Notes: generated by a model not told the origin, from the sequence alone. Counted from the first letter of the stretch, positions 1 through 6,501 are shown. The stretch is 10,676 bases of DNA from SIG673 sp964570105 (GCA_964570105.1 CAZMWM010000066.1:1-10676); one strand, 5' to 3'. Numbers and translations: made by a program.

Positions 1-104
1 GTTTTGGTGGTTTAAGGATACACGCCCCTGAATTAGTTCTAACACAGATTGGGCGCACCTCTGTGATGGAATATCCCATTTCCACCGCGAAGCTGCACAG
101 AAGT

Positions 105-164
105 CTTTGCCAAGCTTTCTTCAGAAAGCGGGAAACTCTATTTGGCAAAGCTTTCTTCGGAAAG
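105..164. repeat. Two 24-nt imperfect direct repeats with internal hairpins
   Basis: Copies lie at 105-128 and 141-164, 36 nt apart, and differ at only a few positions. Each runs into a 6-bp stem: GCTTTC/GAAAGC at 114-119/124-129 (loop TTCA) and at 150-155/160-165 (loop TTCG, the very stable cUUCGg type on the plus strand). Read on the minus strand in the MocR frame, the copies encode LSEESFAK and LSEESLAK, and the TAG stop lies between them. The four base differences all fall in third codon positions. CTTTGCCA (105-112) can also pair with TGGCAAAG (143-150). The origin is unknown. Nothing resembling a gene was found in 1-104. Confidence 0.75.
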
Positions 165-1247
165 CATTGCACGGCGTTTGGCTCTGCGGACGCGGTTTAT
201 GTGACGCTCGAAATCACCGTTGTTTATCAGCTCGGCGATGACGAGCTGTTCGAAGCTTGGAACGGTGCAGGAGAAAAATCCGAGCTTATCCCGAAATCTG
301 TCGGAAAGACGGCGCGGCAGGAGCATATAGCTTACGCGCAAGGACGGAGATATCGTCTTGGAAAAGCTGTTCAGGTATATGACGTTGTCTTTTTTGCTGA
401 GCGCGAAAAGCGTGTCCTCGGGCTTTGACGAGACGGAAAATTCGGAATCGTAATCGTCCTCTATGACGTAGCGTCCGCCTTCGTCTGCCCAGCGCAGATA
501 TTCGTGCCTTTTGGTAGCCGACGCGGTAACTCCCGTGGGATAACTGCGATACGGCGTCGTGTGAAGTACATCCGCCTTTGCCCCCGAGAGGGCGGAGGAG
601 TCTATCCCGTCTCCCGAGAGCGGAAGGAGCAACGGGACAAGGTCGGCTGAACGGTAGACCTGCTCGATCATATGGTACGACGGTGTTTCGATCGCGTATA
701 CGAGGTCGCGTCCAAGCAGGTCGATGATGAGCCTGTAAAGGTATTCGGAGCCTGAGCCTATAACTATCCTGTCCGCGCCGATATCTATCCCGCGGTTTCG
801 GAGCAGATAGCTCCCTATCGCCTCGCGAAGCTCCGAAGAGCCGTTGTTCGGGGCTTTTTTTAATATCGTTTCGCCACGGTCGGTCATAACGCGGCGCATA
901 GTCTTGCTCAGCACGGAAAAGGGCAGTGACGTTGAGGGGAGCGCACCGTATTCCTCCGCCTTGGGCAACGGACGGCGCGGAGGGGACGGCGTTGCGGCAA
1001 AGCCGTCGCTCCTTCTGAAAAGAACGAAATATCCGCTTCGCTCGCGTGCTTCGGCGTAGCCTTCGTCGCAAAGCAGAGCGTAAGCGTGTTCTACCGTTAC
1101 GGTGCTGACGCCAAGCTCGTCTGCAAGCAGACGTTTGGACGGCAGCTTGACGCCGTGGCGGTAGGTGCCGTTTATCACGTCGTCGCGTATGGCTTTGTAT
1201 ATCTGGATATATACCGGGTGCTCGGTGGGATCTATTCTGTACTTCAT
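138..1247 (-). CDS. MocR/PdxR-type GntR-family regulator with aminotransferase domain, C-terminally truncated
   Basis: This is a transcription factor with an N-terminal GntR-type winged helix (about residues 5-75; YIQIYKAIRDDVINGTY, LPSKRLLADELGVSTVTVEHAYALL) joined to a fold-type I aminotransferase-like domain (about 105-369). The PLP-binding landmarks are present: IEDDYDSEF (262-270) and SFSK with the predicted Schiff-base Lys297. Family members such as PdxR use PLP as effector rather than as a catalytic cofactor, and control vitamin B6 synthesis or uptake. At 369 residues it is about 80-100 shorter than usual. The family match runs to about residue 361 (RHINRVRRAKRRAML), then the protein ends in SEESFAK inside the 105-164 repeat, so the C-terminal small domain is missing. 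The remaining frame is intact, so it may be a recently damaged gene that still binds DNA. The ATG has only a weak, distant GGAG upstream. It is divergent from an ECF S component. Confidence 0.85.
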   Translation of the reverse strand: MKYRIDPTEHPVYIQIYKAIRDDVINGTYRHGVKLPSKRLLADELGVSTVTVEHAYALLCDEGYAEARERSGYFVLFRRSDGFAATPSPPRRPLPKAEEYGALPSTSLPFSVLSKTMRRVMTDRGETILKKAPNNGSSELREAIGSYLLRNRGIDIGADRIVIGSGSEYLYRLIIDLLGRDLVYAIETPSYHMIEQVYRSADLVPLLLPLSGDGIDSSALSGAKADVLHTTPYRSYPTGVTASATKRHEYLRWADEGGRYVIEDDYDSEFSVSSKPEDTLFALSKKDNVIYLNSFSKTISPSLRVSYMLLPRRLSDRFRDKLGFFSCTVPSFEQLVIAELINNGDFERHINRVRRAKRRAMLSEESFAK

Positions 1248-1268
1248 CTGGTTATATAATATTCTCCG

Positions 1269-1296
1269 TTTCTGACTATTTTAATACGGTCAGAAA
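1269..1296. promoter_or_regulatory. Inverted-repeat operator candidate in the divergent mocR/ECF-S region
   Basis: A perfect 8-bp inverted repeat, TTTCTGAC-N12-GTCAGAAA, occupies 1269-1276 and 1289-1296, with half-site centres 20 bp apart (about two helical turns). It covers the predicted start-point region of the minus-strand regulator gene and the -35 region of the plus-strand transporter gene. That arrangement suits a MocR-type protein that represses itself and activates the divergent gene. Binding by this regulator is inferred, not shown. Confidence 0.6.
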
Positions 1297-1307
1297 TATT
1301 GTATAAT
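1279..1307 (+). promoter_or_regulatory. Promoter of the ECF S-component gene
   Basis: A perfect -10 TATAAT lies at 1302-1307. At 17-bp spacing the -35 hexamer (1279-1284, TTTTAA) is poor and falls inside the inverted repeat. A good -10 with a weak -35 covered by an operator is typical of activator-dependent promoters. The start point would be near 1314, giving a leader of about 174 nt. Confidence 0.55.
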
Positions 1308-1326
1308 AAATTCAACGAAAAGTCAA
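1298..1326 (-). promoter_or_regulatory. Promoter of the MocR-type regulator gene
   Basis: On the minus strand, TTGACT (1326-1321) is followed by exactly 17 bp and then TACAAT (1303-1298), a good sigma-A match. Its -10 overlaps the -10 of the opposing transporter promoter, so the two should compete for polymerase. Transcription would start near 1291, inside the right half of the inverted repeat, consistent with autorepression. Confidence 0.6.
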
Positions 1327-1487
1327 GCCCCATTTTTCGGAAATGCTTGGCGCAATACCGCGGTACCGGCTCTGTGTGTTATTTGAATGCCGAAGCTTAG
1401 GCTTCGGGTGCGAGGATACACGAAAGGCGCGTTATACGCGTTATATCGGAGCATTCCGAAGGGGTGAAAGGAAGGTAATATCTTACT
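1314..1487 (+). promoter_or_regulatory. Long, potentially structured leader of the ECF S-component mRNA
   Basis: About 174 nt separate the predicted start point from the ATG. Visible hairpins are CCGAAGC/GCTTCGG (1390-1396/1401-1407, 4-nt loop), CGCG/CGCG around 1429-1441, and TCGGA/TCCGA (1446-1450/1455-1459, loop GCAT) just before the ribosome binding site. CTTCGG (1402-1407) can instead pair with CCGAAG (1456-1461), which would break the first and third hairpins. No TPP, FMN, preQ1 or other riboswitch consensus was recognised. Confidence 0.35.
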
Positions 1488-2009
1488 ATGGTAAACAACA
1501 GGATGAGAAAGTCAACGTTGACGCTGTGCGTATCGGCGATCTTTATGGCGCTGAATATAGCGTTAAGCTCGTTCGGCATCACAGTGCCCGGGGGACATTT
1601 ATATATGAACGATATCGTCATATGCCTTGCGTCGATAATGCTCGATCCGGTGTCGGCGTTTATGGTGGGCGGAGTCGGGGCGTTCCTCGGAGACCTTTTC
1701 TTCTATCCGACGCCGATGTTCGTTTCTCTTGTCACGCACGGTCTGCAAGCGGTGGTCATCTCGCTGTTTTCGCATCACGTTTTGAAGAAGCATCCGATAG
1801 TTGCTTCCGGAATCGGAGTTGCCATCGGCGCCGTGATAATGGTCGTGGGATATTCTCTCGGTCGTGCGTTCATATACAGCACGCCCGAATACGCTATCCT
1901 CAAGCTTCCGTATCAGATACTTCAAGCCGGCGTGGGCGCGGTTTTCGGAATGCTTCTGTGCTGGAGAGCAGGCATCTATAAGCTGTATCGCAAGATGATG
2001 GGAAATTGA
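1488..2009 (+). CDS. ECF transporter S component (predicted vitamin B6-type uptake)
   Basis: This is a 173-residue hydrophobic protein with about five to six membrane segments (roughly 10-30, 42-70, 77-98, 103-123, 144-163). Its Gly-rich pattern is typical of ECF S components: VPGGHLYMNDIVICLASIMLDP (about 33-54), then GGVGAFLGDLFF (61-72) and THGLQAVV (83-90). S components bind a vitamin in the membrane and dock with the shared EcfA/A'/T energising module, which is not encoded here. The ATG at 1488 follows AAAGGAAGG (1467-1475) at a slightly long 12-nt spacing. The substrate is inferred from context only: it is divergent from a MocR/PdxR-like regulator, and comparative genomics has tied such pairs to pyridoxine uptake (PdxU/PdxU2). 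Thiamine-precursor (HmpT-like) or other vitamin transport cannot be excluded. Confidence 0.8.
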   Translation: MVNNRMRKSTLTLCVSAIFMALNIALSSFGITVPGGHLYMNDIVICLASIMLDPVSAFMVGGVGAFLGDLFFYPTPMFVSLVTHGLQAVVISLFSHHVLKKHPIVASGIGVAIGAVIMVVGYSLGRAFIYSTPEYAILKLPYQILQAGVGAVFGMLLCWRAGIYKLYRKMMGN

Positions 2010-2083
2010 TATCCCACGGTGCTGTATCCGAAGCTTGAAAATTTCCGTGCATTTCCGACGCTTTGAGCGTGTCACTCTATAGC

Positions 2084-2117
2084 TTTCGCCCCAAGCTTAA
2101 AAAAGCTTGGGGCGAAA
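2084..2117 (+). terminator. Strong hairpin after the ECF S-component gene
   Basis: A perfect 15-bp stem (left arm TTTCGCCCCAAGCTT at 2084-2098, right arm 2103-2117) closes on a 4-nt loop of A's. It lies 75 nt beyond the transporter stop and before the ligase gene. The downstream tract (AATTGTTG) is only moderately T-rich, so termination may be imperfect. Confidence 0.65.
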
Positions 2118-2179
2118 ATTGTTGTAAGTAAATATAATAAGATGAGTGATACGGTAGCATACCGAATTTCAAGGCGACG

Positions 2180-2187
2180 GAAAGGAG
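2180..2187 (+). promoter_or_regulatory. Ribosome binding site fixing the ddl start
   Basis: GAAAGGAG lies 8 nt upstream of the ATG at 2196, whereas the in-frame ATG at 2142 has no comparable site. A -10-like TATAAT sits at 2133-2138, with no convincing -35 at the right distance. If it is used, its start point falls near 2145, which also rules out the 2142 ATG. Confidence 0.7.
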
Positions 2188-2195
2188 CATTTCGG

Positions 2196-3368
2196 ATGAT
2201 CACGGACGGTTTCGGAAGAGCTTTTGGAGAGCTTGGAAACATCTCGGAAAATGAGAACATAAATAGCGATATCTCAAACAGGGCACGTAAGATCAACAAG
2301 GTGACGGTGCTTGCCGGCGGTAAAAGCCCGGAGAGGGAGGTCTCGCTCAAAAGCGGAAAAAGGGTGAGCGAGGCGCTTTGCGGACTTGGCTACAGAGTGG
2401 CGCTTTTGGATCCCGTACGGGATTATTCGCTCGCGAAGGAATGCTTTTTCGAGAGCTTTACGCAGATCGCGGCGTTTGAAGCTCAGAGTGGCGGATGTGC
2501 CTGTGAAAACGGGGACGGATATGCTCTAACACGTGGCAATTCCCCGGAGATCACCGCATCCGTGCTGGAAATATGCAAGCGTTCGGACGCGGTGTTTTTA
2601 GCGCTTCACGGCGGCGCGGGCGAGGACGGTACCTTGCAGGCTGTGCTCGAAGCGTATTCCATCCCTCATACCGGCAGTGGAGTGTTAGGTTGTGCCGTTG
2701 CGATGGATAAGCTGATATCAAAGCGTTTGCTCGAGGATGCCGGAATACTGACTCCGCCGTATACGGTATTCAGAGCTTCCGAGACGGTCTGCTCGGATAC
2801 CGGTCGGATCAGGCACTCGCGCGTAGCGCGAGCGCCTGATTTTCCGTGCGTCGTAAAACCGCTCGGGCTTGGCTCGAGCATCGGTGTCAAGATGGCGTCG
2901 ACGCCGACGGAGCTTGCGGAATATGCGGAAATTGCCGCGTCTTTCGGGGGCGACGTGCTTATCGAAAGGAAGATATGCGGTAGGGAATTTACGGTCGGTG
3001 TGCTTGATGGGAGAGCCTTGAGCGTTACCGAGATAAAGCCTTTGGATGGGTTTTACGATTATGAAAACAAGTATGTCGGCGGCAGAACGAAGGAGATAAC
3101 TCCTGCCGAGATACCGTCGGAGCTTGAAACTCGCCTGAAGAGGATAGCCGTGCGGTCGCACGCCGCGCTCTCATTGGGGAGCTGTAGCCGCGTGGATATC
3201 ATAGTCAGCGCGGATAGCGGACTTCCGTACGTTCTTGAAGCCAACGCACTACCCGGTATGACGTCGCTCAGTCTGCTTCCGCAGGGTGCCGCCGCATCGG
3301 GGATACCGTTCGACGTGCTTTGTGAGAGGATACTTTGGGGCGCGGTCGGTATCTCGGGGCGGATATGA
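2196..3368 (+). CDS. ddl: D-alanine--D-alanine ligase
   Basis: This cytoplasmic ATP-grasp enzyme joins two D-alanines for peptidoglycan precursor synthesis. With the ATG at 2196 it has 390 residues. Family landmarks run in order: LAGGKSPEREVSLKSG (39-54, with the N-terminal catalytic Glu48), FLALHGGAGEDGTLQ (134-148), TGSGVLGCAVAMDK (159-172), VVKPLGLGSSIGV (219-231), IERKICGREFTVGVL (256-270), DGFYDYENKY (284-293) and LEANALPGMTSLSLLPQ (347-363, with metal and phosphate ligands). The Lys292-Tyr293 pair matches the K-Y of D-Ala-D-Ala ligases and argues against a VanA-type D-Ala-D-Lac enzyme. It is longer than most Ddl proteins because of about 33 extra N-terminal residues and an insert near 95-120. 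No terminator precedes the lepA promoter 20 bp downstream. Confidence 0.95.
   Translation: MITDGFGRAFGELGNISENENINSDISNRARKINKVTVLAGGKSPEREVSLKSGKRVSEALCGLGYRVALLDPVRDYSLAKECFFESFTQIAAFEAQSGGCACENGDGYALTRGNSPEITASVLEICKRSDAVFLALHGGAGEDGTLQAVLEAYSIPHTGSGVLGCAVAMDKLISKRLLEDAGILTPPYTVFRASETVCSDTGRIRHSRVARAPDFPCVVKPLGLGSSIGVKMASTPTELAEYAEIAASFGGDVLIERKICGREFTVGVLDGRALSVTEIKPLDGFYDYENKYVGGRTKEITPAEIPSELETRLKRIAVRSHAALSLGSCSRVDIIVSADSGLPYVLEANALPGMTSLSLLPQGAAASGIPFDVLCERILWGAVGISGRI
2808..2840. repeat. Strong palindrome inside the ddl coding sequence
   Basis: The arms at 2808-2822 and 2826-2840 pair at 14 of 15 positions around a 3-nt loop (GTA), and the hairpin is followed by TTT. It encodes part of a variable linker (about residues 200-216, including RIRHSRVARAP) just before the conserved VVKPLGLGSS ATP-binding segment. 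No other hairpin noticed inside a coding sequence in this window is comparable. Confidence 0.7.
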
Positions 3369-3388
3369 GCAAAATTGACGTTTATCGG

Positions 3389-3417
3389 TTGACAAATATC
3401 CTTGATTATGTTATAAT
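3389..3417 (+). promoter_or_regulatory. Fully consensus sigma-A promoter of lepA-hemW
   Basis: TTGACA (3389-3394), a 17-bp spacer and TATAAT (3412-3417) match the consensus perfectly. An extended -10 TG at 3409-3410 gives TGTTATAAT. Transcription should start near 3424, about 110 nt before the chosen lepA start codon. A second TTGAC lies just upstream at 3375-3379. Confidence 0.9.
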
Positions 3418-3446
3418 CTTGACTGATACAGCGTATCGGCGCATAT

Positions 3447-3482
3447 ACCGACGGCGCTCTGTCGGTCGACGGGAGCGTTTTT
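3447..3482 (+). promoter_or_regulatory. Terminator-like attenuator candidate in the lepA leader
   Basis: CGCTC (3455-3459) pairs with GAGCG (3473-3477), extended inside by GTC/GAC (3461-3463/3468-3470), and is followed directly by five T's (3478-3482), like a short intrinsic terminator. An overlapping hairpin, ACCGAC (3447-3452) with GTCGGT (3461-3466), is mutually exclusive with it and could act as the anti-terminator. The stems are short, and no ligand-binding domain or leader peptide was recognised. Confidence 0.4.
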
Positions 3483-3532
3483 GACGGTATACGCGTGCAC
3501 GGTGCGCGTTGGGAAAGGATATGGTCGTACAA

Positions 3533-5344
3533 ATGACAGAACGTCAGAAGCACATCAGAAATTTTTCGATAGTTGCCCATATAGACCACGGTAAATCCAC
3601 CCTTGCCGACCGTCTGCTCGAGAAAACGAGCACCGTCGAGAAGCGCGAGATGGAGGAACAGCTCCTTGACAGTATGGAGCTGGAAAGAGAGCGTGGAATA
3701 ACCATCAAGGCGCGAGCCGTACGGATGCTCTACCGTCATACGGACGGCGAGACCTATACGCTCAATCTCATAGACACTCCCGGTCACGTCGACTTCAATT
3801 ACGAGGTCTCGCGCTCGCTCAATGCGTGTGAGGGAGCTTTGCTCGTGGTCGACGCGACGCAGGGCGTTGAGGCGCAGACGCTCGCGAACGCGTATCTTGC
3901 GATAGACGCGGGGCTTGAGGTCGTCCCCGTCGTGAACAAGATGGATCTTCCGTCCGCGGACGTGGAGAGAGCGCGTTCGGAGGTCGAGGAGATAATAGGC
4001 ATACCGGCGGAGGAATGTCCTGCGGTCTCAGCCAAGACCGGTCTGAATATCGAGGACGTGCTTGCCGCCGTGGTGGAGCAGATGCCGCCGCCGTCAGGGG
4101 ACGAGACCGCTCCGCTCAAGGCTCTGATATTTGATTCTTATTACGATCCGTACCTCGGAGTCGTGGTAAATATCCGAGTTATGGACGGGGTACTGAAGAG
4201 CGGCGATCGGATACGTATGATGAACAGCGGCGCCGAATTCGAGGTAGTTGAGGTGGGCGTGATGGAGCCGTTCGGGCTTTGCGGTACCGATATGCTCTCC
4301 TCCGGGGAGGTCGGGTATTTTACCGCCTCCATAAAGACGCTGTCCGAAACTCAGGTGGGAGATACGGTAACGTTTGCGGAAAACGGAGCGGAGACTCCGC
4401 TTCCCGGCTTTAAAAAGGTAAATCCGATGGTGTTCTCCGGTATCTATCCCGAGGATGGCGCAAGATATGCCGATCTGAGAGACGCGCTGATAAAGCTCCA
4501 ACTCAACGATGCGGCGCTCACGTTCGAGCCTGAGACCTCCGTTGCGCTGGGATTTGGCTTCCGTTGCGGATTTCTCGGACTTCTGCATATGGAGATCATA
4601 CAGGAGCGCCTTGAACGCGAATTTAATCTTGATATAATCACCACCGCTCCGAGCGTCATATACAAGATAGAAAAGACCGACGGGACGGAGATAATGATAG
4701 ACAATCCTTCGAATTATCCCACTCAGCAGGAGATAAAGACCGCTTACGAGCCGCTGGTCAAGGCGAGCGTGATAACTCCAGTGGAATATGTCGGGGGGAT
4801 AATGGAGCTTTGCCAAGAAAGACGCGGAATATTTGACGATATGAAGTATCTTGACGCTACGCGTACCGAGCTTCATTACCGTCTGCCGCTCAACGAGATA
4901 ATATACGACTTTTTCGACGCGCTCAAGAGCCGCAGTAAGGGTTACGCGTCTCTTGACTACGAGCTGCTCGGGTACTATCCGTCAAGGCTCGTGAAGCTGG
5001 ATTTTCTGCTCAACGGCGACACTGTCGACGCTCTTTCCTTCATAGTGCACGAGGATAAGGCGTACAGCCGCGCAAGACGGATCGCCGAGAAGCTCAAGGA
5101 AAATATACCGAGGGCACTGTTTGAGATACCGATACAAGCCGCAATCGGCGGAAAGGTGATCGCGAGGGAGACTGTCAAGGCTATGCGCAAGGACGTGCTT
5201 GCCAAATGCTACGGCGGAGATATAACCAGAAAAAAGAAGCTCCTCGAAAAACAGAAGGAAGGAAAAAAGAAGATGCGCCGTCTCGGCTCGGTGGAGGTGA
5301 CTCCCGAGGCGTTTATGGCAGTGCTGAAGCTTGATGACAAATGA
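3533..5344 (+). CDS. lepA: Elongation factor 4 (LepA), ribosomal back-translocase GTPase
   Basis: LepA/EF4 is a translational GTPase that binds the ribosome and affects translocation and ribosome assembly. The G motifs are complete: AHIDHGKST (G1), RGITIKA (G2), DTPGH (G3), NKMDLPSA (G4) and SAKTG (G5). The LepA-specific GFRCGFLGLLHMEI follows mid-protein. The C-terminal domain is diagnostic: YGGDITRKKKLLEKQKEGKK, then MRRLGSVEVTPEAFMAVL. The ATG at 3533 gives 603 residues beginning MTERQKHIRNFSIVAHIDHGK, the usual family start. GGAAAGGA (3512-3519) lies 13 nt upstream. An ATG at 3521 is too close to that site, and a TTG at 3509 lies upstream of it. The gene overlaps hemW by 4 bp (ATGA), so the two are probably translationally coupled. 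Confidence 0.97.
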   Translation: MTERQKHIRNFSIVAHIDHGKSTLADRLLEKTSTVEKREMEEQLLDSMELERERGITIKARAVRMLYRHTDGETYTLNLIDTPGHVDFNYEVSRSLNACEGALLVVDATQGVEAQTLANAYLAIDAGLEVVPVVNKMDLPSADVERARSEVEEIIGIPAEECPAVSAKTGLNIEDVLAAVVEQMPPPSGDETAPLKALIFDSYYDPYLGVVVNIRVMDGVLKSGDRIRMMNSGAEFEVVEVGVMEPFGLCGTDMLSSGEVGYFTASIKTLSETQVGDTVTFAENGAETPLPGFKKVNPMVFSGIYPEDGARYADLRDALIKLQLNDAALTFEPETSVALGFGFRCGFLGLLHMEIIQERLEREFNLDIITTAPSVIYKIEKTDGTEIMIDNPSNYPTQQEIKTAYEPLVKASVITPVEYVGGIMELCQERRGIFDDMKYLDATRTELHYRLPLNEIIYDFFDALKSRSKGYASLDYELLGYYPSRLVKLDFLLNGDTVDALSFIVHEDKAYSRARRIAEKLKENIPRALFEIPIQAAIGGKVIARETVKAMRKDVLAKCYGGDITRKKKLLEKQKEGKKKMRRLGSVEVTPEAFMAVLKLDDK

Positions 5345-6492
5345 TGCCCGATAATGCGGACAGGCGGCTCGGCATATACGTGCACGTGCCGTTCTGTCTC
5401 AAAAAATGCGCTTACTGTGATTTTTATTCCCTGCCGCGCCTGTCGGATGACGCGGTAAATACCTATATATCCGCGCTTAAGGGGCATTTTGAGATGTTTG
5501 AGGATGCCCTAAACGGATATACCGTGGACACGGTATTTTTCGGTGGCGGAACGCCGTCTCTTCTGAGCGTTTCGCAGATGGCGGACATATGTGACGCGCT
5601 TGGACGTCGCTTTCGGATATCCGCTGACGCTGAGATAACATCCGAAGCAAATCCTGCGACATTCGATGCGGAAAAGCTTCGCGGATATCGCGCCTGCGGT
5701 ATCAACAGGCTCAGCATCGGAGCGCAGAGCGCAAATGACGATGAGCTGAAGCTGCTCGGTCGGATGCACACCTCCGAGCAGATAAAGACCGCGTTTGACG
5801 CGGCAATTTCCGCAGGTTTTGATAATATCAGTCTCGATCTGATGTACGGTATCCCGTCTCAGACACTGCGTTCGTTTCAAAAAACGCTTGAGCTTGTTAA
5901 ACACCTCTCACCGAAGCACCTGTCCGTCTACGGCTTACAGCTGGAGGAGGGGACGCCGCTGTGCCGAGGTAGGGACGGCTATTCGTTCCCCGACGAGGAT
6001 ACCGAGGTGGCGCTTGACCGACTGGCGCTGGAGCTTTTGACCGATGCGGGATACCGTCGGTACGAGATATCCAACTACGCTCTGCCGGGGTACGAGTGCA
6101 AGCATAATCTCAAGTATTGGCACGGTGAAGAATATATCGGCTTCGGCGCGGCGGCGCATTCGTACCTTTTCGGGATGCGTTACAGTGCGCCGAAGGATAT
6201 TGAAGCTTACGAGGACGCGGTAAATTCCCGAGATACGGACGCTTTGCGGTCGGAGCCGAGCTATATCGGCGCCGATGAGAGGGCGGAGGAATACGTGATG
6301 CTCCGTATGCGGCTCGCGGAGGGCGTGAGCGCGTCGGGGTTTGAAAGTGCGACGGGAATGCCGTTTTCGCCGTACGCCGAGCGGCTCGAGAGCTTTGTGC
6401 GCTCCGGGCACGTCAAGAGATGCGGAGACGTATATTCCTTCACCCCCAAGGGGTATGACGTCTCAAACTATATCCTATCGTCTGTCATCTGA
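5341..6492 (+). CDS. hemW: HemW, radical SAM heme chaperone
   Basis: This is a radical SAM protein of the HemN/HemW family. The N-terminal HVPFCLKKCAYCDFY carries the CX3CX2C iron-sulfur ligands Cys19, Cys23 and Cys26. FFGGGTPSLL (66-75) is the SAM-binding glycine motif. HNLKYW (255-260) matches the HNxxYW heme-binding motif of HemW, and IGFGAAAHSY (266-275) follows. The fourth cysteine of true coproporphyrinogen dehydrogenase HemN is absent, so the chaperone call is preferred. HemW is thought to deliver heme to membrane respiratory proteins. The 383-residue length is normal. The start at 5341 overlaps the lepA stop by ATGA; a second ATG follows at 5344. Ribosome binding is weak, as expected for coupling. 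It is co-transcribed with lepA, a common Firmicutes arrangement, but the usual hrcA-grpE-dnaK genes do not follow. Confidence 0.95.
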   Translation: MMPDNADRRLGIYVHVPFCLKKCAYCDFYSLPRLSDDAVNTYISALKGHFEMFEDALNGYTVDTVFFGGGTPSLLSVSQMADICDALGRRFRISADAEITSEANPATFDAEKLRGYRACGINRLSIGAQSANDDELKLLGRMHTSEQIKTAFDAAISAGFDNISLDLMYGIPSQTLRSFQKTLELVKHLSPKHLSVYGLQLEEGTPLCRGRDGYSFPDEDTEVALDRLALELLTDAGYRRYEISNYALPGYECKHNLKYWHGEEYIGFGAAAHSYLFGMRYSAPKDIEAYEDAVNSRDTDALRSEPSYIGADERAEEYVMLRMRLAEGVSASGFESATGMPFSPYAERLESFVRSGHVKRCGDVYSFTPKGYDVSNYILSSVI

Positions 6493-6501
6493 GCGGTGCG
6501 G

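Noticed and set aside
105..165. Start of a CRISPR array
   Set aside because: There are only two diverged units with a 12-nt gap, far from the repeat-spacer pattern, and no cas genes are present.
286..1071. 261-codon minus-strand open frame within the regulator gene
   Set aside because: It is an Arg-rich shifted-frame shadow of the MocR-type gene.
1390..1487. TPP, FMN, THF or preQ1 riboswitch before the ECF S component
   Set aside because: No conserved core of any of these classes could be found by eye; only generic hairpins are present.
1343..1981. 212-codon plus-strand open frame overlapping the transporter gene
   Set aside because: It is Arg/Ser-rich and shifted from the S-component frame. 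The transporter frame has the membrane pattern, family motifs and a ribosome binding site.
2196..3368. VanA/VanB-type D-Ala-D-Lac ligase of a resistance cluster
   Set aside because: The omega-loop Lys-Tyr pair typical of D-Ala-D-Ala ligases is present, and no vanH, vanX or two-component genes are nearby.
4094..4876. 260-codon minus-strand open frame inside lepA
   Set aside because: It is antisense to unambiguous LepA coding sequence.
5341..6492. Oxygen-independent coproporphyrinogen III dehydrogenase (HemN)
   Set aside because: The extra cysteine after CX3CX2C is missing and the HNxxYW heme-binding motif of HemW is present.
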